From: Halanaerobium saccharolyticum
GTDB taxonomy: Bacteria; Bacillota; Halanaerobiia; Halanaerobiales; Halanaerobiaceae
Assembly: GCF_004362045.1 (NCBI RefSeq)
Contig: NZ_SNWX01000020.1
Span: 1 to 54,368 of the forward strand
DNA length: 54,368 nucleotides
Reading direction: 5' to 3'
Shown: one piece after another, positions 47,599 to 54,368 of the stretch
Position numbering within the stretch: position 1 is the first letter of the stretch
Layout of the letters: each line of letters begins with the position of its first letter
Made by a program: the position numbers and the translations under genes
The notes under the pieces: model-generated
What the model was told of the DNA's origin: nothing
The model's database searches: none
What the model saw: the letters and a program-made list of their open reading frames with translations, nothing else

Positions 47599-48558
47599 AT
47601 GCTATTTGAAATGTCAGTAGAAGAAATGAAAGAATATAAGGGTTCCAGCCGCAAAGCTGATGATTTTGATCAGTACTGGGAAAAAGCCCTGGCTGAAATG
47701 AAGACAGTTGATCCTGATATTGAAATTAAACATTCTGCTTTTCAGACTGATTTTGCAGAATGCTATGATCTATATTTCACCGGTGTTAGAGATGCCAGAA
47801 TCCATGTTAAATACATAAAACCTAAAATGATTGAGAAAAAACATCCCGCAGTAATTGAGTTTCATGGTTATGGCAGTAGAATTGAAGATTGGGCAGATAA
47901 ATTACAGTTTGCGGCCCGTGGTTATTCTTATTTTGGAATGAACTGCCGCGGTCAGAATGCGGGTTTTTCTGAAGATGTTGGCGGAGTTAAGGGTAATACT
48001 AAAAATGGACATATTATTAGAGGTCTGGCAGATGATTCGGATAAACTTTACTACCGCAATGTATTTTTAGATACGGCCCAATTAGCCGGAATTGTAATGG
48101 AGCTGGATAGTATTGATCAGAAGAGGGTTGGCGTTTATGGTTATTCTCAGGGTGGTGCTCTAACAATCGCCTGTGCGGCCCTGGAACCACGGATAAAAAA
48201 AGCAGCTCCGGTTTATCCGTTTTTAAGTGATTATAAACGGGTAACTCAGCTTGACATTGAGAATAGTGCCTATGCAGAAATCAGGGAATTCTTCAGAAAA
48301 TATGACCCCCTCCATCTAAAGGAAGCAGAAATTTTTAATAAATTATCTTATATTGATATTCAAAATCTAGCAGATAAAATAAAGGCAGAAGTTTTAATGA
48401 CTACAGCTATTTCAGATCCAATCTGCCCCCCTTCAACCCAATTTGCTGTTTATAATAAAATAAAAAGCAAAAAAGAGATGGTAATTTATCCTGATTATGG
48501 GCATGAAGATTTACCGGGGATTAGAGATAGACATTATAGATTTTTTAATGATTTATAA
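47599..48558 (+). CDS. CE7-family acetyl esterase (acetyl-xylan/cephalosporin-C deacetylase type)
   Basis: 319 aa, typical CE7 length. Alpha/beta hydrolase with oxyanion motif FHGYGSR near residue 92, the family's RGQ in NCRGQNAG, nucleophile Ser183 in GYSQGG, an Asp in ISDPICPPS and a His in YGHE. No signal peptide, so it deacetylates imported oligosaccharides, plausibly acetylated (gluco)mannan or xylan fragments. Separate transcript from the operon upstream. AAAGGAGAG precedes ATG. Confidence 0.9.
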   Translation: MLFEMSVEEMKEYKGSSRKADDFDQYWEKALAEMKTVDPDIEIKHSAFQTDFAECYDLYFTGVRDARIHVKYIKPKMIEKKHPAVIEFHGYGSRIEDWADKLQFAARGYSYFGMNCRGQNAGFSEDVGGVKGNTKNGHIIRGLADDSDKLYYRNVFLDTAQLAGIVMELDSIDQKRVGVYGYSQGGALTIACAALEPRIKKAAPVYPFLSDYKRVTQLDIENSAYAEIREFFRKYDPLHLKEAEIFNKLSYIDIQNLADKIKAEVLMTTAISDPICPPSTQFAVYNKIKSKKEMVIYPDYGHEDLPGIRDRHYRFFNDL

Positions 48559-48610
48559 TTTTAGTGATTTATAATTATTGTTCCAACTTTTTTCTTTAGG
48601 AGAGATATAA

Positions 48611-50368
48611 ATGGCAGAATTAAAGAAATTATGGCTTTATTTAAGAAAATATAAATTATTTTTTTTCGGAGCTCTCTTTTTTATTATCTTAAATGTATTA
48701 TTTTCGATGATTCCCGGTTATTTAAATCGAAGAATCATCGATGATGTAATTAATGGCCAGCAAATGGAACTGCTGGCTGGTTTTTTGGCTGCTTATATTG
48801 TGGCGAATCTGCTCAGAGCAGCTTCAATTATGGTTCAGCGATTTTTTACCGAAAGTTTATCTCAAAATATGCTGCGAGATTTAAAACAGGATCTCTATGA
48901 TCACCTGCAGAAGCTTTCTTTTAACTTTTTTAATAATAATCGAACTGGAGAATTAATGTCCAGAATGACAGGTGATATGGAAGCGGTAAGAATGCTTTTT
49001 GCTGATGGAATGATTCAGTTTACAAGAGCAATTTTTTATGTAGTATTTGTAATGGCCGTTTTGATTCCCGAGAGCCTCAAGCTCTCATTAGTCTCACTGG
49101 CTTTAAGTCCCTTAATTGGTTTTTTCGCCTACAGACTTGGAGTCAGGATTAAACCAGTTTTTCGTCAGGTAAGAAGGCAGTATTCTGATCTGAACTCAAC
49201 TGTCCAGGAAAATATATCTGGGATTAGAATAGTTAAAGCCTTCCACCAGCAGTCTTATGAGATGGAAAAATTTGACGAGGAAAATAATAATTATTTTACT
49301 AAAAACTATAGTGCGGCAAAAATTTGGTCAAAGTATTTTCCGATAATGGAATTTCTGGGAGGTACAAGTACAGTTCTGCTGCTCTTTTATGGCGGGCGTC
49401 TGGTAATTCAGGGAGAAATAACACTTGGAATCTGGATGCAGTTTAACTCTTATCTCTGGATGCTAATTATGCCGATGCGGATGATTGGACATATTGTAAA
49501 TATGTTTTCCCGGACCAGTGCTTCTGCAGAAAGAATTTTTAATATTTTAGAAACTGAGCCGGAAATCAAAAACAGAGAAAATGCTCTTAAGACTGATAGG
49601 ATTAAGGGAGAAGTTGAATTTAAAAATGTATCTTTAAATTATGGGGGAGAAGAAATCTTAAAAAATATTTCTTTTCATGCCAGGCCTGGAGAAGTAGTTG
49701 CTATTATGGGAGCAACTGGCAGCGGTAAATCTTCCTTGATTAATCTAATTCCGCGCTATTATGAAGTTACAGAAGGACAGGTTTTAATTGATGGCGTTGA
49801 TAATAGGAATTATGATCTGCAGAATTTAAGATCACAGATTTCGATAGTAATGCAGGATGTATTTCTTTTTTCGGAGACAATAACCAATAATATTGCCTAT
49901 GGAAGACCAGGACTTGATTTAGAAAAAATTAAAAGAGCGGCCGAAATAAGCAGTGCCCGTCATTTTATTGAAGAAATGGAAGATGGTTTCCAGGAGGTTG
50001 TAGGTGAGCGGGGAATGGGACTTTCCGGGGGACAGAAACAGAGAGTTTCGCTGGCCCGGGCTATTGTAGAAGAAAGTCCAATTTTAATCCTTGATGATGC
50101 AACATCTGCGGTAGATATGGAGACTGAACATCAGATTCAGCAGGCTTTAGAAGGAATGGATCAGAGAAGCACACTCTTTTTAATAGCTCATCGTATTTCT
50201 TCAGTCAGAAATGCAGATCAGATTTTAATTTTGGACCATGGGAAAATTATCGAGCGGGGAACCCACGAGCAGCTGATAAAAAATAAGGGACATTATTATA
50301 CAATGTTTAAGGAACAGTACAGAGAAGTTATTGATGAAGAAGAGATCGAAGAAAGGTGGGTGAATTAA
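48611..50368 (+). CDS. ABC exporter half-transporter with degenerate catalytic site (TM287-like)
   Basis: 585 aa. Six membrane helices to about residue 305, then an ATPase domain: Walker A GATGSGKSS near 367, signature LSGGQKQR, Walker B ILILDDATSAVD. The residue after the Walker B Asp is Asp496 where active ATPases have Glu. This is the pattern of the degenerate half of heterodimeric exporters such as TM287/288. AGGAGAG precedes ATG. The partner gene starts directly after the stop. Cargo unknown: drugs, lipids and peptides are all possible. Confidence 0.92.
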   Translation: MAELKKLWLYLRKYKLFFFGALFFIILNVLFSMIPGYLNRRIIDDVINGQQMELLAGFLAAYIVANLLRAASIMVQRFFTESLSQNMLRDLKQDLYDHLQKLSFNFFNNNRTGELMSRMTGDMEAVRMLFADGMIQFTRAIFYVVFVMAVLIPESLKLSLVSLALSPLIGFFAYRLGVRIKPVFRQVRRQYSDLNSTVQENISGIRIVKAFHQQSYEMEKFDEENNNYFTKNYSAAKIWSKYFPIMEFLGGTSTVLLLFYGGRLVIQGEITLGIWMQFNSYLWMLIMPMRMIGHIVNMFSRTSASAERIFNILETEPEIKNRENALKTDRIKGEVEFKNVSLNYGGEEILKNISFHARPGEVVAIMGATGSGKSSLINLIPRYYEVTEGQVLIDGVDNRNYDLQNLRSQISIVMQDVFLFSETITNNIAYGRPGLDLEKIKRAAEISSARHFIEEMEDGFQEVVGERGMGLSGGQKQRVSLARAIVEESPILILDDATSAVDMETEHQIQQALEGMDQRSTLFLIAHRISSVRNADQILILDHGKIIERGTHEQLIKNKGHYYTMFKEQYREVIDEEEIEERWVN

Positions 50369-52147
50369 ATGGCCTATAATAGATATTTTGAAGATGAAAA
50401 AATGGAAAATCTAGATCCAAACAATATCAAAAGAGTTCTTGCTTATCTAAAGCCCTATAAATACAGGGTAGCATTTTCGCTATTTTTAATGGCCATGGCC
50501 GCCTTTGCTGATCTTTTAGGACCATATTTAACCAAAATAGCAATAGATAATTATATTTCAGCCGGAGATTTTAGGGGCCTGACTATGATTTCTCTTATAT
50601 ATCTGGCTCTACTTGCTGTCAATGGAATTGCAGTTCGTTTTCGGGTGCTAATTATGAGTAAGGTTGGACACAAGGTTGTAAGAAATATCAGACAGGATCT
50701 TTTTCAGCATATTCAAAAATTATCTTTCAGTTATTTTGATTCAATTCCTGCCGGGAAAATCATTGTTAGAGTAATGAATAATGTCAACTCACTCCAGAAT
50801 TTATTAGAAAACGGTTTGATCAACATTATTACTGATACCTTTCGCTTTCTGGCAATTTTGATAATTATGCTCAATCTTGATCTGCGTTTAACCTTGATTT
50901 CTATTACAGTCATGCCGGTTCTCATCTTTTCAATCTTTCTACTAAAAAAGAAGATTAGAATTGGCTGGCGCCGAGTTCAAAAAAAGAGATCCAATATGAA
51001 TGCCTATATTCACGAAAGTTTAACCGGAATGCAGATTACTCAGGCTTTTGTAAGGGAAGAAAAGAACAGCAGTATTTTTAAAGATCTCCAGGATGATTAT
51101 GTCAGCAACTGGATGAAAACAGTAATGCTCTCTCACGGTATTTTCCCAATTGTACTATTAATTAACACTACCAGTGTAATTATCATGTACTTAGTTGGTA
51201 TCAGAGATTTAAATGCCGGTCTGGTGACTATCGGTACTCTTATTGCATTACTGCAGTATATCTGGCGTCTATGGCAGCCAATTATTAATATCAGTAATTT
51301 TTATAACCAGGTTTTAGTAGCAAATTCAGCTGCCGAAAGAATTTTTGATGTCTTGGATACAGATCCGGAGATTGTAGATCAGCCAGATGCTGTAGAAATG
51401 CCCGAAATTAAGGGCAGGGTAGAATTTGAAGATGTAACCTTCAGTTATGAGGAAGGTGGAGAAGTTATTCTTAAAGATATGAATTTTGAAGTTCAACCTG
51501 GTGAGACTATTGCTTTTGTTGGTGCAACAGGAGCCGGGAAAAGTACTATCATTAATTTAATGACCCGTTTTTATGATATCGACCAGGGTGATATTTTAAT
51601 TGATGGATCTGATATTCAGGATGTTAAAATTGAGTCTCTGAGAAAACAAATTGGGGTTATGATGCAGGATACCTTTATTTTCTCTGGCTCTATTGCTGAC
51701 AATATCCGTTATGGTAATTTGGAAGCCAGCAGGAAAGATATAGAAAAAGCGGCGGAGATGGTATATGCAGATGGATTTATTAGAGAAATGGAAAATGGTT
51801 ATGATACTGAGGTTAATGAGCGTGGTTCCAGATTATCAGTTGGACAGAGGCAGCTGATCTCATTTGCGAGAACAATTCTTTCTGATCCTAAAATTTTGAT
51901 TTTAGATGAGGCCACCTCCAGTATTGATACTCAGACTGAGATTTTAATTCAGAAAGCAACTCAGGCAGTTTTAGAAGGAAGGACTTCTTTTGTGATAGCT
52001 CACAGACTTTCCACTATTAGAAATGCAGACCGGATTATGGTCCTGGAGGAAGGCGAAATTATTGAAACTGGAAGCCATGAGGAATTAATGGCCAGAGAGG
52101 GACACTATCACGATTTATATATGGCCCAGTATAATAGAGTAATTTAA
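50369..52147 (+). CDS. ABC exporter half-transporter, catalytically competent partner (TM288-like)
   Basis: 592 aa. Six membrane helices, then Walker A GATGAGKST, Walker B ILILDEATSSID with Glu514 intact, and a signature LSVGQRQL (residues 489-496) instead of LSGGQ. In a heterodimer this altered signature faces the Asp496 site of the upstream partner, so both defects fall in one ATP site. ATG directly follows the upstream stop codon. Confidence 0.92.
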   Translation: MAYNRYFEDEKMENLDPNNIKRVLAYLKPYKYRVAFSLFLMAMAAFADLLGPYLTKIAIDNYISAGDFRGLTMISLIYLALLAVNGIAVRFRVLIMSKVGHKVVRNIRQDLFQHIQKLSFSYFDSIPAGKIIVRVMNNVNSLQNLLENGLINIITDTFRFLAILIIMLNLDLRLTLISITVMPVLIFSIFLLKKKIRIGWRRVQKKRSNMNAYIHESLTGMQITQAFVREEKNSSIFKDLQDDYVSNWMKTVMLSHGIFPIVLLINTTSVIIMYLVGIRDLNAGLVTIGTLIALLQYIWRLWQPIINISNFYNQVLVANSAAERIFDVLDTDPEIVDQPDAVEMPEIKGRVEFEDVTFSYEEGGEVILKDMNFEVQPGETIAFVGATGAGKSTIINLMTRFYDIDQGDILIDGSDIQDVKIESLRKQIGVMMQDTFIFSGSIADNIRYGNLEASRKDIEKAAEMVYADGFIREMENGYDTEVNERGSRLSVGQRQLISFARTILSDPKILILDEATSSIDTQTEILIQKATQAVLEGRTSFVIAHRLSTIRNADRIMVLEEGEIIETGSHEELMAREGHYHDLYMAQYNRVI

Positions 52148-52247
52148 AAAATGATAAAGCAAAAGAGCATTTATTATAAATTATCAGCAGGATCCAGGAA
52201 TGCCTGTGTAAAACAAAATACAATTTAATAAAAAACAGTAATTATTC

Positions 52248-52275
52248 TTGACAATGAATATTATTTCTGTATAAT
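52248..52275 (+). promoter_or_regulatory. promoter of small gene 1
   Basis: TTGACA (52248-52253), 16-bp spacer, TATAAT (52270-52275): both boxes perfect. Same architecture as the promoter at 53714. Confidence 0.85.
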
Positions 52276-52297
52276 AACAGTATAACAATTATAAGAA

Positions 52298-52337
52298 AAT
52301 CACTTATAAGTAAAAAAGACTATAAGAAAGGGTGATT
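52298..52337 (+). promoter_or_regulatory. leader hairpin covering the ribosome site of small gene 1
   Basis: AATCACTT (52298-52305) can pair with GGGTGATT (52330-52337), which is the 3' part of the Shine-Dalgarno sequence AGAAAGGGTGAT. Two of the eight pairs are T-G. The same arrangement recurs before small genes 2 and 3. Confidence 0.55.
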
Positions 52338-52341
52338 AATA

Positions 52342-52467
52342 ATGTTTGAAAAAGTAAAAAGATTTTTTAATGAGGTAAATTCTGAGGGACAGAGAATAGA
52401 AAACAACCTTAGAGAAGTCAAAGATCAATATCGTAATAATGAAAACAGCAGTTACATGCAGTTTTAG
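52342..52467 (+). CDS. small conserved-looking protein, paralogue 1 of 3 (41 aa)
   Basis: 41 codons, starting MFEKVKRFFNEVNSEGQRIE and ending SSYMQF. Charged and probably one amphipathic helix; no signal peptide or membrane helix. Shares with the 42-aa protein at 53821 the phrase EG-x-RIE-x-N at the same position and a short tail ending in an aromatic residue. Perfect promoter, a good ribosome site and an intrinsic terminator make it a real gene. Function unknown. It lies directly downstream of a heterodimeric ABC exporter but has its own transcript. Confidence 0.8.
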   Translation: MFEKVKRFFNEVNSEGQRIENNLREVKDQYRNNENSSYMQF

Positions 52468-52521
52468 GAAATAAGACTATAATGAATACTACAATTAAAA
52501 ACAATAAACATTATGAGACTT

Positions 52522-52567
52522 AAAAAGAACACTTCCTTTATTATCAAGGGTGTTCTTTTTTTATTTT
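52522..52567 (+). terminator. terminator of small gene 1
   Basis: AAGAACACTTCCTT (from 52525) pairs with AAGGGTGTTCTT (52546-52557), with a bulge or mismatch at the centre, followed by eight T. Confidence 0.85.
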
Positions 52568-52578
52568 AGCTCATTATC

Positions 52579-52607
52579 TTTTAATATGACTGTTAAAGTG
52601 ATATAAT
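52579..52607 (+). promoter_or_regulatory. probable promoter of the aldo/keto reductase gene
   Basis: TATAAT at 52602-52607 with only a weak -35 (TTTTAA, 52579-52584) at 17-bp spacing. Confidence 0.4.
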
Positions 52608-52687
52608 AAATTTAGATAATTTACAACTTAAAATAACTTAAAACCATTTTTATTTATAATATTTCAAAATTCAAGGAGGTAGAAGAA

Positions 52688-53671
52688 ATGAAATATAGGA
52701 AATTAGGTAAAACAGGTTTCGAAGTATCAGAAGTTTCTTTTGGCGGTTGGGCAATTGGCGGTTCCTGGGGAGATGTAGAAGATGAGCAGTCAATGGCAGC
52801 TTTAAGAGAGGCTGTAAAGCAGGGGATCAATTTTTTTGACACTGCTGATGTTTATGGAGATGGTCGCAGTGAGCGTTTAATGGCTAAGTTGAGAAATGAG
52901 ACCGATAAAAAGATACATATAGCCACTAAAGCAGGTAGAAGGCTTGATCCTCATGTAGCTGAGGGTTATAATAAGGAAAATTTAAATAAGTTTGTGGACC
53001 GCAGTCTTAAAAATTTAGATGTAGAAACAATTGATCTGCTGCAGCTGCACTGTCCTCCAACTGAAGTTTATGAGCAGGAGGAAGTATTTGAGGCCTTAGA
53101 AGAAATGGTTAAGGCAGGTAAAATTGAGAACTACGGTGTTAGTGTAGAAAAGGTAGAAGAAGCGATGAAAGCTTTAGAATATGAAAATCTGGCAACTGTT
53201 CAGATTATTTATAATATGTTCCGCCATAAGCCAGGAGACGAATTTTTAGATAAAGCAAAAGAAAAAGGGGTAGGTATTATCTGTAGAGTGCCTCTGGCAA
53301 GTGGATTATTAACAGGTAAGTTTTCTAAAGACTCCACTTTTGCTGAAGATGACCACCGTAATTATAATCGGGATGGAGAAGCTTTTGATAAAGGAGAAAC
53401 TTTCTCCGGTGTAGATTTTGAACTTGGCCTGAAAGCTGTAGATGAGCTGGAAAAAATTAAACCTGAGGGCTTAACAATGGCTCAGTTTGCTCTTAAATGG
53501 ATCCTGATGAATGATGCAGTCAGCTGTGTAATTCCTGGTGGTAAAAAACCGTGGCAGGTAAAAGATAATGCAGCAGCATCTGAAGCAGATGACCTCTCCG
53601 ATGAAGTAATGGCAAGAGTTGACGAAATCTATGATGAATATATCAGAGATAGTGTCCATCACCTCTGGTAA
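52688..53671 (+). CDS. aldo/keto reductase
   Basis: 327 aa, normal length. Catalytic tetrad Asp51, Tyr56 (DTADVYGDG), Lys81 (IATKAG) and His121 (LLQLHCP). The C-terminal NADP-binding part includes SCVIPGGKKPWQVKDN. It reduces aldehydes or ketones, or oxidises sugars, with NAD(P)H in the cytoplasm; the substrate is not evident. CAAGGAGGT precedes ATG. It separates small gene 1 from small genes 2 and 3. Confidence 0.92.
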   Translation: MKYRKLGKTGFEVSEVSFGGWAIGGSWGDVEDEQSMAALREAVKQGINFFDTADVYGDGRSERLMAKLRNETDKKIHIATKAGRRLDPHVAEGYNKENLNKFVDRSLKNLDVETIDLLQLHCPPTEVYEQEEVFEALEEMVKAGKIENYGVSVEKVEEAMKALEYENLATVQIIYNMFRHKPGDEFLDKAKEKGVGIICRVPLASGLLTGKFSKDSTFAEDDHRNYNRDGEAFDKGETFSGVDFELGLKAVDELEKIKPEGLTMAQFALKWILMNDAVSCVIPGGKKPWQVKDNAAASEADDLSDEVMARVDEIYDEYIRDSVHHLW

Positions 53672-53713
53672 AAAGTAAGTAAAAGTCTGTAAATTTAGAC
53701 TTTAATAAAATCC

Positions 53714-53741
53714 TTGACAAGAAGATTAAAAGATGTATAAT
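53714..53741 (+). promoter_or_regulatory. promoter of small gene 2
   Basis: TTGACA (53714-53719), 16-bp spacer, TATAAT (53736-53741), perfect boxes in the same configuration as small gene 1. Confidence 0.85.
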
Positions 53742-53765
53742 GAAGTTAAGATAAGTTATATAAGA

Positions 53766-53816
53766 AAATCACTAATAACTAATTAACAACAATAAGACTA
53801 TAAGAAAGGGTGATTT
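53766..53816 (+). promoter_or_regulatory. leader hairpin covering the ribosome site of small gene 2
   Basis: AAATCACT (53766-53773) can pair with GGTGATTT (53809-53816), overlapping the ribosome site AGAAAGGGTGAT. The flanks TATAAGAAAATCACT and CTATAAGAAAGGGTGATT are shared with small gene 1; the intervening bases differ. Confidence 0.55.
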
Positions 53817-53820
53817 AATA

Positions 53821-53949
53821 ATGTTAAATTCATTATTTACATTCATTAAGAGTGCTAATGCTGAGGGCAGAAGAATCGAAAGTAATATCCAATCTGTAAA
53901 ACAAAAACAGATTGAGCATGATTCTTTTACAAATTTGAATCAGTACTAG
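53821..53949 (+). CDS. small conserved-looking protein, paralogue 2 of 3 (42 aa)
   Basis: 42 codons, starting MLNSLFTFIKSANAEGRRIE and ending TNLNQY. It resembles paralogue 1 in EG-x-RIE-x-N and paralogue 3 in NS-x-F-x-FIK. One amphipathic helix is likely, with no export signal. Own promoter and ribosome site. No terminator is seen before the third copy, so the two may be transcribed together. Function unknown. Confidence 0.8.
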   Translation: MLNSLFTFIKSANAEGRRIESNIQSVKQKQIEHDSFTNLNQY

Positions 53950-53988
53950 AAATCGTTTTATTTAAAAGACAATAATAGAAATATAAGT

Positions 53989-54032
53989 CAATCATATTAT
54001 AACTACAATAACTTTATAAGAAAGGATGATTG
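53989..54032 (+). promoter_or_regulatory. leader hairpin covering the ribosome site of small gene 3
   Basis: CAATCAT (53989-53995) pairs perfectly with ATGATTG (54026-54032). Copies 1 and 2 have C and G at a position where this copy has T and A, so the pairing is kept although the bases changed. Confidence 0.55.
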
Positions 54033-54035
54033 CAG

Positions 54036-54134
54036 ATGTTTAACAGTATGTTTAAATTCATAAAAGAGGCTAAACTTGAATCAAATGAGAATCAAGCAAA
54101 GCTAAATGCATTTAAAAACTTAGGTAACTACTAA
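54036..54134 (+). CDS. small conserved-looking protein, paralogue 3 of 3 (32 aa)
   Basis: 32 codons, starting MFNSMFKFIKEAKLESNENQ and ending KNLGNY. Shortest and most diverged copy: it keeps the N-terminal MxNSxFxFIK block of paralogue 2 and the aromatic end but lacks the RIE phrase. Ribosome site AGAAAGGATGAT. No clear promoter of its own; read-through from small gene 2 is likely. Confidence 0.7.
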   Translation: MFNSMFKFIKEAKLESNENQAKLNAFKNLGNY

Positions 54135-54235
54135 GCTATTTATAAAAGCCGAGCAGGCTAAAATAACAATTAAAGCTAAAAAATAACTAAAACTAATAAG
54201 CAAATAATTATATAACCCTTAAATATAATGATAAT

Positions 54236-54262
54236 AAAACCACCCTCCCCGGGTGGTTTTTC
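54236..54262 (+). terminator. terminator after the small-gene cluster
   Basis: AAAACCACCC (54236-54245) and GGGTGGTTTT (54251-54260), a 10-bp perfect stem with a TCCCC loop. The stretch from 54263 to the right edge holds no gene that I can support. Confidence 0.9.
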
Positions 54263-54368
54263 GTAGTTATGGCCATAGTGTAAAATAAGTTTTGGAGATT
54301 CATTTTGAAATTATCTAGAAAATTAGAAAGAAGACTCCCTTTTTGATAAAATGTTTTTAGGATAAAAA

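Noticed and set aside
52280-54040. CRISPR-like repeat array
   Set aside because: The repeated TATAAGAAA blocks are gene leaders 0.2-1.5 kb apart with coding sequence between them; there are no regular spacers.

Overview
This is a low-GC bacterial chromosome segment with strong Shine-Dalgarno sites and many compact catabolic operons. The gene complement suggests a fermentative, halophilic, diderm member of the Firmicutes such as Halanaerobium (Halanaerobiales). That assignment rests on protein-family recognition and style, not on a marker gene. Both sugar-binding proteins have cleavable signal peptides without a lipobox cysteine, which fits a cell with an outer membrane. No rRNA, tRNA, CRISPR array, transposase or phage gene was seen.

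Layout: (1) 1-1000, left edge and a SprA-like putative metalloprotease gene on the minus strand. (2) 1058-11084, a beta-galactoside locus: ROK regulator, galE, galK, LacI regulator, ABC sugar importer and GH42 beta-galactosidase, with three copies of the palindrome TTTAAATCGATTTAAA as probable LacI operators. (3) 11160-11384, a small ferredoxin gene with its own promoter and terminator. (4) 11642-17737, a MurNAc/peptidoglycan recycling operon: murQ, murP-type PTS, mupG-type 6-phosphomuramidase, RpiR/MurR regulator and nagZ. nagZ has two in-frame starts that would give a secreted and a cytosolic form. (5) 17751-20279, a SAM-I riboswitch controlling metY and metA; MetA carries Glu111, the acetyl-CoA type.

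(6) 20402-31197, minus strand, a 13-gene Mrp/complex-I-like operon in the gene order of archaeal Mbx/MBS (mrpEFG, mbhD, mbhE-F, mrpC, two antiporter subunits, nuoH, B, C, D, I). The catalytic-subunit homologue has lost half of the NiFe cysteine ligands. The NuoI-like ferredoxin subunit is fused to a GltD-like FAD/NAD(P)H oxidoreductase. Together these suggest an ion-pumping ferredoxin:NAD(P) oxidoreductase rather than a hydrogenase.

(7) 31482-47400, a beta-manno/gluco-oligosaccharide locus: LacI regulator, dipeptide-family ABC importer, GH1, chemoreceptor, GH2 beta-mannosidase, cellobiose 2-epimerase and GH130 phosphorylase. It joins uptake, chemotaxis, hydrolysis and the epimerase/phosphorylase route for mannobiose. 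(8) 47599-52147, a CE7 acetyl esterase and an asymmetric heterodimeric ABC exporter. (9) 52248-54262, three tiny paralogous genes (41, 42 and 32 codons) surrounding an aldo/keto reductase gene. Each has the same kind of leader, in which an upstream arm can pair with the ribosome-binding site, with one compensatory base-pair change. This is the strongest candidate for something undescribed in the window.
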